NCBI GenBank assembly: GCA_003427395.1
Contig: BFEA01000473.1
Coordinates: forward strand, 761,216-809,341
DNA from: Chara braunii
Taxonomy: Eukaryota > Streptophyta > Charophyceae > Charales > Characeae
Reading direction: 5' to 3'
DNA length: 48,126 nt
The notes beneath the pieces were generated by a model, which saw only the letters and a list, made by a program, of their open reading frames with translations, was not told where the DNA came from and did not search any database. Positions 9,087 through 18,482 of the stretch are shown here, piece after piece. A program made the translations under genes and the position numbers. Every line of letters starts with the position of its first letter. The stretch's first letter is position 1.

Positions 9087-12000
9087 TGACCGCGAAGGAC
9101 TTTTGATGATTTGCCCTTAGTCAGATCGTATGGCTTCTGTGGCGTTGAGGTAAGACATCGGCAAGTTGTAGTTGACCCACACTGTGTATTACTCATCACT
9201 AGTCTCTCACTGGACTTAACCGTCTAATTATTGTTGGTTTTCACCTCGGATTGGACCAGAGTTGGAAGAAATCCGGTGACGTACAATGTCGAGACGCTGC
9301 TGAGTTCAGGTTGTCTGTACCAATCTTCTCCATTAGAAACCTGCCACTCAGACTCAAACAGTCAACTCGCACCCGAGGCTCTCAACATCTGATAGTGCAG
9401 GACCTTCAGTAAACTACAAGTCATCAAGGTCCCATGCCGTTTGTTGGTTGTCTGACAGTTTACCAGTACGAATCAAGGATGCATTATGTCCGCTCACATA
9501 CAACATGGGCGAGGCTGGGAGTAGAGTTAATTGCTGCTAGGGATAACGATTGGGATTTTCCCACTCGGTTTTCAACCAAACGGTGGTCCACAGTTTGATC
9601 AATACCAGCCACATTGTTTTTCTCAAGAATTGGACAGCGTACTCGTCAATGACGACTTCCTCAGCAGGTCTTTTCTAAAGACTAGTGACGCATTAGTCAT
9701 CCGTTCGGGTAGTGCACAGGGTCCTAGCTACAGGAGACCCTTCATCCCAGACGGGTAGTGCTCAGATCCCTGCTCCTAGTCTGCACTTCCACTGTGAATT
9801 GACCAGTAATCACCTCTAAAAGAGTCCTAGATCAGCGGAGTTCTAGGTGAATGTCTGACTCGAATAAAATAGTATATAAATAGAGTCAGTTCTCAGTTCT
9901 CGGTTAAGTCTCGTGCATGAGGCTGCCAGCAACAAACTACCAATACCAGCTGCATTCCTCATTTAGTCTTCTTTTCTATCTGACAGGTGGCAACTCGCTG
10001 CTCAGGCTAGCATCAGACCCTCAACCCCTTCTGAACAACACATAGCGCAACCTCTAGTGCTTGATTTCGTTCGTACTTCGCAGGATTGACCATCAGTTAT
10101 GGATCAAACTTGTATGGTGTACGGCCTCAAGGTACTGTGCATGGCATCTGCGCCAGTCTGCTGTGAACTGAGGTTAGCTTATCAGAAGCACTTAAGCAGC
10201 TAAAACTGTTGTTAAAGTTGGGGTATTATAGGTTAAACAAAGCCGCTATAAGGCAGTAGTTACCGCATGTCAAGTTTTTGGTGACCTGTTATAATGGGAT
10301 CAACCATGTTCAGTGTAGCCTTCTGCCTGGGCACTGGGACAACTCTCCGTTTGTGATTCCCGTAAACCATAGGTCACTGACGAGGGTCCAACCCATTCTC
10401 TGATTCTCCCATTAGACCCGAGAGAAATGGTAGCATTGAAGCTAATCCCCATCAATTAAATATTTGACAAGAAAATAAGCTACCTTTCTCAGAAACGTTC
10501 CCCTTTTCCCATCCAGAGGTTCAATAAAACCCACAACCAAACTTTTCTCTTTAGACGCCCCCTCTCTCTTATAGGATTAACTCCTTTCCTTTTCTTATAA
10601 GCTTTCGTTTAATAACCAGTCGACTAGAGCTTCACTTAGGCTGACAAAACAAGATATGTTCTACGAGCCCACCTAAACTAGTTTAATTAGCTGTGCTCTT
10701 CGCTTTCAGAGAGGAAGACATGCCAAGCCCCCCAAGCTTAACACCAAAGTGACAAAAAAGGAGGAAGGGGTAAGTATTTGGTTGAACCAGTAGTAACTCA
10801 AAGAATTTTATGACCCAACCTGATAAGACAAAATTCGAAAGTTTATTGGGGAAAGTTACAGATGGGGGTCGGAACGTGGACAATCCTTCTCAGTGCTAAA
10901 GCATTCCCTCCCATTAATAAGGCTTCTATCACCCAAAACAGACTCACACATCTCGTCACACGACTTGTCTACTTTTCCCTTTTTGTTGATGTCCACTTGT
11001 AGCATTCTAGACTTGGGCTTACTTGCCCACTCTAGTCAAGAAAACTAGGGTTTCTTTAAACGACTGCGTGTTTTGCCAGTGGGCAAGTATAACCCAGCTT
11101 ATAACCAGAATTCATCCAGAGAAACTCGTGGAGGAGAAAGGAAGTTCGATCATTCACTTTACCTGAGGCACACACTTACTACCCGTGTTCAATTATGCAT
11201 ACGTGCTGCCTCATGTCCCGTGTCAACCCCCTATATCTGAGTTATCTCAACCCACATTCCAAGTCTGTTCATTGCACTCAAACACAAATTCACTAGTAAG
11301 AGCCAATCACAAAGCAAATGCTAGATTTTTCACAGGTTTCCATAAAAGTCTCGTGATTTGAAATTGTTCCCTCAGTAAGTGTTTACGCTAGCAAATTAGG
11401 ACTCAACGCACCCCGCGGTCTACCTCTGCACAAAACAACAGAGAAGCAACCGGCGCCAATCCCTTCGTCATGACGTATCCACTCCTCCCTTCTTATCACA
11501 ATGAGTAACGCAGACTAGGAATGTAGGAGATGGTAGTAGTACTTATCATGTTTTCGGTCCCGCCATAGCTCACGTGCATCTCGTCTTCATCTAGCCCCTT
11601 CGTTCGCATAGGCTTGTTATTCGGGGGTTACTTGCTAGAGTGGTTGACATCTACGGTAGGGCACATACACTTCTCCCCGAGAGGCACATACTCGCCAACT
11701 TAGGAATCTCGTTTCTGTTCAACGCTAGTACTTACGAGCAGCAAACCCGATAAAGGAATCGTGCAGCCATGCGGTAGCAAGGAGAGCGACCTTCATCAGT
11801 AAGAGAGATGATGTCAACAGCGCGCCCTCACGAGAACATTTTGTGTAAATCCGATCCGTTTGATGGCATATCACGCAACTGGCTCAAAACTGATGCTAGC
11901 GGAGAAACTAGACCAACCGTGGCTCATCCATCCCAGCTTGATGACGTCAACCCTAGAGGAGCAGAACTGACTGTTGGAGAAAGCGCGCTCTCAAAACCCT

Positions 12001-12441
12001 CGTTGTCACTTTGTTCGATGGTCCGTTTCTTGTCACGGGCCATACAGAGGCGCACGCGTCCCTCATACCCATTCGCGTGGGAGGCTCCCATAACAGCACC
12101 TTCCTTCTCCTTGTATTCAGCTCGTGCAAAAGTCAGCTCGTACCCTCCCCACAGCTCGTACCCTCCTCGACCGAGCAACGACGTAGCTCGTTAAGAAAAC
12201 GTTGACTTCAACTGAGCGTCTACCTGAGCCATGCTCCCCCTTCTTCACAGACTTACCCGCGACCCTCACGGCCATGTCGCTCCTCCCTCTTTCCCTGATA
12301 ATGCGAGAACGTCAGTGCCTCTGACGGGTGGCCCCATCCACGGCGATGGCTACTACGGTTACAGTACAGACCAGCATTGCGCGCGTACTCTGGCGCATGA
12401 CGTCCACTTCCGCCTTCCTCTCAGCCGTGTTTGGGAGTCCC
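9087..12441. other. Gene-poor stretch, probably old transposon or intron DNA
   Basis: About 3.3 kb with no convincing coding region on either strand; open frames are short and lack composition bias. It contains one strong TATA-like element at 9873-9883. No LTR pair, terminal inverted repeat or target duplication could be picked out by eye. It lies between module pairs A/B and C/D, so it may be, or be part of, sequence inserted between them. Confidence 0.4.
9873..9883 (+). promoter_or_regulatory. TATA-box-like element
   Basis: TATATAAATAG matches the plant TATA consensus. It is followed within 20-40 bp by TCAGTTCTCAGTTCTCGG. No gene or LTR start is evident just downstream, so it may be a relic LTR promoter. 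Weak evidence, motif only. Confidence 0.3.
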
Positions 12442-12945
12442 CTAGTAACAGCCTAGTCTCTTCGCTGGGTCGAGCTGGCCTCTGGGCCGTCCTCTACCGA
12501 CTCGGCCGACACTCCACAGTTCCATCCCGTGCCAAGACCGCGTCTGCGCGTCACTGGCTTCGGACTCGGCCTCTAAGTCCCGGTCCAGCTCCTGCTGCTC
12601 CCGCTCAGTCGTGCTCGTGGAGTTATCTTCCTCGTGGTAAGTGACCGTAATCTCCAAGGCCACAGTCACTCCATCCCTCCTGCACCTCCGCTCGGCTTGA
12701 TTGCGAGCCTCGATGACTACCCCCTGCACTTTCTCATCCTCCCTCATCTCCTGTTCTTTCCCTTCGTAGACGTTTATCTTTAGTCTTGCCAGCCCGTCAC
12801 TTTTACTGAGGCCCAGGCAGGCATCCACTGTAGCCCCCTCTTCGCGCATAGACTCCCAGCTCCAATAGAACCTCAAATGGCCTGGCCTATAGCCAAAAAG
12901 GCCATTGCTACGCGCCATAGCCAGGCTTCGTTCAATAGACTGCAC
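12442..12945 (-). CDS. Unidentified ORF, 167 aa
   Basis: Open on the minus strand from 12945 to 12442. The middle region (GLARLKINVYEGKEQEMRED, then a helical charged stretch, then ALEITVTYHEEDNSTSTTER) has alternating strands and helices like a folded domain. The C-terminal third is acidic and Gln/Glu-rich, then basic and Gly/Arg-rich. I recognise no family. It resembles the ORF at 8673-9086 in layout. It overlaps less convincing open frames on the plus strand. It may be a diverged fragment of a transposon or host gene. Confidence 0.3.
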   Translation of the reverse strand: MQSIERSLAMARSNGLFGYRPGHLRFYWSWESMREEGATVDACLGLSKSDGLARLKINVYEGKEQEMREDEKVQGVVIEARNQAERRCRRDGVTVALEITVTYHEEDNSTSTTEREQQELDRDLEAESEASDAQTRSWHGMELWSVGRVGRGRPRGQLDPAKRLGCY

Positions 12946-14413
12946 GGTACCAGGCCGTCAACCTCGAACAACACGCCACTCTATGTGCCACTCTCTGCCA
13001 GAGCTCACAGTGCAGATGGGATACTACCATGCAGCTGGCCATGGTCAGTGTCCCAACTCTCAGAAACTCGGAAGCACATCTGGCCTTCACTAACAAACCA
13101 ACAGCCAATGATTTATCCCCCCTCACTCTTTATAGGATCACTACTTATCGAGATCCCTGTGTTCTAAATGAAAAATTCAAATAGCCCCTTGGCTGTTTCC
13201 AAATTCTTCACATTAACAATATAGAGTTTCAAAATAATAAAATAAAGTAAATCAAGCAATTTAAGAAAGGAGCGGGACCGAATCTCAACGGTCAGGGCAC
13301 GAGAAAAGCTCACTGCGCTACTACCAACCGCTAGTCCTCGTGAAGTGACTAGAGGCCCGAAGCAGTGGTCCCATAGCGGGATATCGACGGGCGCACTCTT
13401 CCCTTCAAAACACGCCATCGGTCTACTCCTAAGGGTGCCCGAGTCCGATGGTAAGGAGGGGGCTCATGACCTTCCACGGGGGATGATAAGCCTCCTACCA
13501 ATGCCGTCGCGGGTTGCCCCTCTTTTGGGGTCCCACTGCGCGGCGCTCAGCCGGACATGTCAACCACAGGGTGATAAGTGAAGGGAGGCCACCGAGTTGC
13601 AATCGAAGTTCGAAATCAAACCGTTTGCACTCCTTCCCGCGAAGTGACGAAAAGCCAAAAGAGGAAGCAGCGTCTAAAGAATCAACTAATAAAATTAATA
13701 ATAATAATAACAAAAATATGAAAAGGAAGGAAATTATAATGCCGCTGCAGCCAAAAGTCGCTAGATCATCCCAAACTAAGGCGAGGGTCCAGATCAGCGT
13801 GAAGATCTGACACATAACTCCCTTTCACTTTTAATTTTCCTTTCTTTTTCCTTCCCTAATCCTCTTTTGTTCGACTGTGACAGCAGGCCCGTGCATCTTA
13901 CCCATAACCTAGCTACGAGGCACTTGGTGTGCGGTAGAAAAGACTGCGCCGTTCCCTCTACCTTCGTGTCCCTGAGCGAGCCTGGCGGCTACTGCGGCCA
14001 CAGGCCAGTAGTGGTCTACTGTACAGCAGGGCGCCAAGCCTATGTGGACCAAAGGAAAGTCCTGTGGCGCACCCCCACCCTTTTCCTAAGGTAAGCGCTG
14101 GCTGGACCGGCCTGCAGCAGAACGCCACCTTCGGTCTGCCTGGAGCATTGCAAAAATCCGTACCCCGCGAAAGCCCATGCGGCACACAGGTTCCCAAGCT
14201 GGTAACAAGTAGCGGGTCCTTGAGCAGGTATTGGGTACTCAGCAGAGGGCCGGGACACCACGCCCTCCGACAACGGCCCCTAAAATGGAAAGGGCGCCAA
14301 CAATGGGCGGCAGGAGGATGGAAAGAAAGTAGGGAACAAGGACCAGGGTCGGAAATAAGAAAACAGTGGTAGGGAGATTATCACGGTAAGGATGAAAGGA
14401 CTAAATCTAGCAA
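12946..14413. other. No gene recognised upstream of module C
   Basis: About 1.5 kb. It holds AT-rich patches at 13190-13260 and 13685-13740 (an AATAATAATAA run) and GC-rich unassigned DNA. Possibly leader or promoter sequence of the element carrying modules C/D, but no LTR boundary could be set. Confidence 0.35.
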
Positions 14414-15250
14414 GTGGAATCCCGATGGATGCAGCAGTGGACTGAAAGAAAACGCGAACGGAGGCTCTGTAGGATGGCTCTAAGAATGACGCTTTGGGAG
14501 AACAGGCCCCGTGAGGTCTTGCCGCCAAACAAGATAGACAACAGGGTAGAGATCAGTATGCCGACAAGGAATGGGGTGAGCAACCCGGTAATGGACTGGG
14601 TGGGAATAAAGCTGGTGAAAGATACAGGGTACCTAGTGGTGGAATTGGAATGGCATGCAAGAGGGGAATTCAGGGGGGTGAATTTGGATCTTCCGGGACG
14701 GGTACACGCCACGGGTTCGCTGTACCTGTCGGAGGAAGGGTGGCGCACCTTTGGAATCACCTTGGCATCCGGGGGAGACCCTGTGCGAATGCTTGAGGGG
14801 GCTTGGCAACTAACCTGGCGAGAGGGGTTCAAATTCGCGGATCCGGAGCGGGACGATGTAACGGCTGAAGTAAGAGCCGTCATGGCAGGAACCTTTACCC
14901 TGCCAAACGAAATCGTACGAGTGAGCTTGCCGTCCTTTCTACTGAGACGAATGATAGGCTTGGAACGAGTTGAGCAGGTGGTCGTTGCACTAGCTAGGCT
15001 AAGCTTCGAAGAAACGTCAGTGTATCAAGAATACTACCGGGCCTTTCTAGAGATGGGGCCGTTTGAGGAAGAACAGAGATACGTAGTGTTACACGTTTTG
15101 CGTGCGGCCGTGACAACGAGACCAAGGATCCCACTAATAAGTCATGAAACTCTATGGGGAGTCATTAGGTGCGAAGTAAGTCGCGGAATGGTCTACAGAG
15201 ACGACGTCTATCGTTTATTCGAGCTACAAGAAGAGGAGGCAGCCCAATAA
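14414..15250 (+). CDS. Unknown module, copy C (intact, 278 aa)
   Basis: The only uninterrupted member of the four-copy family. It is open from ATG 14414 to TAA 15248; ATG 14474 (MALRMTLWENRP) is an alternative start resembling the start of copy B. Blocks: PTRNGVSNPVMDWVGIKLV; VELEWHARGEFRGVNLDLPG; TGSLYLSEEGWRTFGITLAS; FKFADPERDD; IVRVSLPSFLLRRMIG; FLEMGPFEEEQRYVVLHVL; VIRCEVSRGMVYRDDVYRLF; acidic end EEEAAQ. The pattern suggests a compact alpha/beta protein, soluble, with no membrane segment or signal peptide and no obvious catalytic or metal-binding motif. It lies upstream of, and on the same strand as, a gypsy gag-pol, so it may be an extra 5' ORF of that element. It could instead be an independent host gene. 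Function unknown. Confidence 0.6.
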   Translation: MESRWMQQWTERKRERRLCRMALRMTLWENRPREVLPPNKIDNRVEISMPTRNGVSNPVMDWVGIKLVKDTGYLVVELEWHARGEFRGVNLDLPGRVHATGSLYLSEEGWRTFGITLASGGDPVRMLEGAWQLTWREGFKFADPERDDVTAEVRAVMAGTFTLPNEIVRVSLPSFLLRRMIGLERVEQVVVALARLSFEETSVYQEYYRAFLEMGPFEEEQRYVVLHVLRAAVTTRPRIPLISHETLWGVIRCEVSRGMVYRDDVYRLFELQEEEAAQ

Positions 15251-15362
15251 AGAGGAAAGGAAAAACAAAGGGGATGGAAAGGATAGGGTAGGAAGCAAAA
15301 GGACAGCTAGGGATGTCCGGGGCCATGGAAGGAATAAGAAGGATTTACTTTTTGTCTGAACC

Positions 15363-15963
15363 ATGCAGGAACCCACCAACCGGCGATGGCAACGAGGCGC
15401 ACCCGAACGTCGTGACGACCCACGCACCCGCAACCACCCGTGGAAAGCAGTAACGGATGGGAAGTATCGCTCCCAGCAAGCTATGAGGTTCGAGGGATCG
15501 ACGTAGAATGGCGAGTCGTGACCTTGGGACGAAGCCAAACCTTTATGATGGTGGAATGCCTGTGGAATGGCATGAGGTTCAATAGGGGGCCAGGAGATGA
15601 CTTGTACACCGACTTGAGGGTGACTGGGACCATGTATTTGCTTGAAATTGGGTGGCACATGCTAGGGACCGAGATGGCACTAGGGCATGGGCTGCTACCA
15701 ATCTTTCGAAGAGCAGCCAAGGCGTTGAACCGGATAGGCCAAGAAATTCGAGGAACGAGGAATGTAGGGTTGAGAACTCGGGTGGAAGTAGAAGGATGGC
15801 GAGAATATAGAGCCCCAATGGCAGGATTGCGGTGTCGAGTACCCGTTTCATGATAGACCTGGTATTCGGGAGCCTCGCGAGGACAAGGAACCTGGTGAGT
15901 GCAACCTTAATTTGGATACACCACTTCCAGCCACAAACAACGGGAATGTTATACGATGTGTCC

Positions 15964-16022
<59 letters not shown>

Positions 16023-16230
16023 ACAAACCGTTTTGGGGAAATAGGGCCCGGGAATTGCTAGAGCTCATCGAGATCCTCATATTTGGGACGCCATGACTGA
16101 CTTACGAAGAATATGAGCCAATAATTGTTAAGGAAATAGGGATGGGTGAGAACTGTCTTGCAGGGGTGGCTAGCCTGTTCGAAGAGTCTGTCGAATAGGA
16201 CGAGCCTGAGGAACCGGTGTGAGAAAATGT
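15363..16230 (+). pseudogene. Unknown module, copy D (broken, with poly-A insertion)
   Basis: Fourth copy, about 110 bp after copy C. ATG 15363 opens an Arg-rich N-terminus. The recognisable domain then continues in another frame from about 15440: VTLGRSQTFMMVECLWNGMR; TGTMYLLEIGWHMLGTEMAL (compare TGSLYLSEEGW in C). Another frameshift near 15835 leads to TRFMIDLVFGSLARTRNLVS (compare PPFLVDAVFG in A). A 55-nt A run at 15967-16021 then interrupts the module. The C-terminal block resumes after it (ELLELIEILIFGTP-stop-LTYEEYEPIIVKEIGMGENC, then an acidic end), with TGA and TAG stops. Clearly a pseudogene. Its similarity to A and C is by pattern and spacing, not overall identity. Confidence 0.55.
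15967..16021 (+). repeat. Poly(A) tract, 55 nt
   Basis: Uninterrupted A run inside module D. It could be the tail of a retroposed insertion, although no body or target duplication was found beside it, or a slippage expansion. It breaks the module's reading frame. Confidence 0.9.
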
Positions 16231-16418
16231 CGGAGAAGGTGGCAAATGTGGATTCTATCTATGAAATGCTAAACAAAAGCGAGAATAGCAATCTGCGGGA
16301 GATAGCAGCTGGGGTCCTACTCTATCTAAGGGGGTGTCAGGAAAGGACTAGGATGGCCGAGAAGACAAAAGGTCATCTCCGAAAGAGGGGCCCACCAGCC
16401 ATGGACAGGCCGCCTTAA
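16227..16418 (+). CDS. Small unidentified ORF, 63 aa
   Basis: ATG 16227 to TAA 16416. The peptide starts MSEKVANVDSIYEMLNKSEN and has an Ala/Leu helix (LREIAAGVLLYLRGCQERTR) and a basic end. It follows the end of module D and precedes the gag region. Not recognised; it may be the N-terminus of an exon or a chance ORF. Downstream, 16540-16645 is A-rich and ends in a splice-acceptor-like CCTATGTGCAG. Confidence 0.3.
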   Translation: MSEKVANVDSIYEMLNKSENSNLREIAAGVLLYLRGCQERTRMAEKTKGHLRKRGPPAMDRPP

Positions 16419-16645
16419 AAGCCGATACGCGGTGGTGTCAAAACGCCGACCCATAACGGCAGGCTTTCCAACAGGAAAAGCGAGCGATACCCCGCAAACT
16501 AAGAAAGGAGCGCAGACCCGTTACGACCATCATAAAAATAAAAATATAGAAAAAGGCAAAGATTATGAAACTGACAATGAACCTTAGGACCTGGAAATCC
16601 TAAGAACTTTGGACAAACGACCATCCCAAAAAAAAAATTTCCTAT

Positions 16646-17137
16646 GTGCAGGTCTACAGAAGGATGGCAACTGAAGAAGAGGCAGGGAGTCTGCGAAGCA
16701 AGGGGCGTCAGAGCCTAGAGAAGGATGTAGAATGGAACGAGGGGTCCATGAGGGACCGAGAGTCGATGAATCCGGAGGGTACTAAGGAAGGTAGGAAGGA
16801 AGTTGTTATCGGGGAAAGCCCAAGAAAAGCCGGAGGTAGCAAACGAGGAACTCAGGGAACTAGGGGGGATAGGGATAAAGGCAGCCCGACGCCACGGGCA
16901 TCGAAAGGCGCGCTGTCAAAGAAGGTAAGGCTAACGAACGCTCGAAAGAAATTAGCCGAAATAGAGAGGAGAACGGCGGAATATAAACCAAAACTCATGG
17001 AAGAGATTATGAATGCGGGGCGAGGGGGATTCCGCTGGAGAAAGGTCGCGCGACGAACAAGGTACAAATCCGGGGCGAGGAAGTCGAGACGATGTTATAC
17101 AAAGAAGGGTAGGAAGGGGGATGTAGAGAGACACTGA
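16646..17137 (+). CDS. Basic, low-complexity ORF upstream of gag (about 158-163 aa)
   Basis: Open from 16646; the first ATG is at 16664 (MATEEEAGSLRSKGRQSLEK). The stop is at 17135. The protein is Lys/Arg/Glu/Gly-rich and largely disordered, with one probable helix (KKLAEIERRTAEYKPKLMEE) and a very basic C-terminus (RWRKVARRTRYKSGARKSRR). It lies about 80 bp before the gag start on the same strand, so it is probably an N-terminal gag exon or separate small ORF of the same element, possibly nucleic-acid-binding. A splice-acceptor-like site (TATGTGCAG) precedes it. No family recognised. Confidence 0.4.
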   Translation: MQVYRRMATEEEAGSLRSKGRQSLEKDVEWNEGSMRDRESMNPEGTKEGRKEVVIGESPRKAGGSKRGTQGTRGDRDKGSPTPRASKGALSKKVRLTNARKKLAEIERRTAEYKPKLMEEIMNAGRGGFRWRKVARRTRYKSGARKSRRCYTKKGRKGDVERH

Positions 17138-17214
17138 CCAAGAAAGGAAAGGAGAGAACGGAATCTCCGTGAAGGGAGGCAAAAAAGGCTACCAACCCAC
17201 GTGCTATCGACAAC

Positions 17215-18482
17215 ATGGCAAGTCGACCGGCAGCCTCACCCATAATTGCAAGGGGGTGCGAAGGACTTTGGAACTTGAAAGAGAGGGTGCTGGGATGGTT
17301 CGACCCTGAAAGGACGGCAAAGGCCGGAGAAGGAGTAGAAGTCGGTAAGGAAGAACAAGGCTCCGGTGTCACTGGCGGAACAGGAGGAGCCGAGGGGGGA
17401 CTTAGAAAGATGGTGTCGTCCCTCATGCGAGCGCTAAATAAGAATCAGGGGTATCTGGCAGATGCCAAGAAGAAACTGGCATTCGATGGGGCAAATATCA
17501 TTAAGTTCCTGCTAGACTATGAGAACTTAGCAACACTCCTGAGATGGAGTGAGGAAGAGAATGGAGCACCTAGCGCAACATGTCTCGCCGAACCTAGGAA
17601 GGGGCATAATGGCTATCGTCGCCACTAGCGGATCTTGGAAGGAGGCCCGAAACGTGATGATGAGAAAATATATGGCAGCCGGGCTGTGGTACAAAGAAAG
17701 AATTTTGCAACATATAACGATTTTCTGAGGGCGTTCACTCTCGTGGCATTGCGGATCCCGGAGGTGACCGACCATGCAATGATTAAGTACTTCCTCAGGC
17801 AATTCACTGAGTTTGATAAAGATAAGATCCTATCGACCTACCAGCAAACCACGAAGTTTATGAATACGCGGGACGTCGACTTCAACACCGTAATAGACAT
17901 TGTCGAGAAGATAGTTGTAACCGACTCATTGGCCCTGCTGAAGGAAGGGGAGGTCATAGACTTAACCGGTAAGACGAATGACACGGTAAGAAGAGGGATA
18001 GAGAGTCTGCATGAGCGCGTCCACGGCGTAGATGGCAAGATCGAAAGGGTGGAAAACACATTAATGGTAATGCAGGCCCAAGTAACACAAACTCAGGCAG
18101 ACCCTTCCTCCCACCGCAAAAAGTTGTGGCTCCGACTGGAATAGCTAACCGAGGGTTCAATAGAAGGGATCCGACCTGTGAACAGTGCAAATACTGAACA
18201 TTGGTCAGACACTTTGTGCGAGCATGTCCAAGGCTAAACCACGATCTCATGCACAAAAGGTGCTCTAGGACGTTACGAGGGGAAATCATAGGCCCCCGAG
18301 GAGAGAAAGTAAATTGGAACTCCCCGGGAGGGATGTGCCGGGCTATAATTCCACTTAACAACCTCGACGTCGCCACAGTAGAAGTTAAGCCTGTTGCGAA
18401 ACTCGCTTGGGAACAGCCGCAAGCATCCGGGCCGCAGGTCAACTTTATCTTAGAAAACAACGACCGAGATAGGGTGACGTGA
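17215..18482 (+). pseudogene. Ty3/gypsy gag, broken
   Basis: Capsid/nucleocapsid gene of the 17-23 kb element. ATG 17215 begins an N-terminal region; FDGANIIKFLLDYENLATLL starts the capsid-like part (the 'FDG...FL.DYE' opening is typical of gypsy gag). The conserved sequence moves between frames at about 17560 (EHLAQHVSPNLGRGIMAIVA in the second frame) and 17690 (QRKNFATYNDFLRAFTLVAL in the third). Zinc knuckle at 18186-18227: C-K-Y-stop-T-L-V-R-H-F-V-R-A-C, so the second Cys of CX2CX4HX4C is a TGA (18195). It ends in WNSPGGMCRAIIPLNNLDVA. Pol follows with a 4-nt overlap of frames at 18479. At least two frameshifts and two stops; non-functional. Confidence 0.85.

Noticed and set aside
11808-12644. 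Plus-strand ORFs of 128 and 137 codons
   Set aside because: Low-complexity Ser/Pro/Arg composition and heavy overlap with minus-strand frames; no family recognised.
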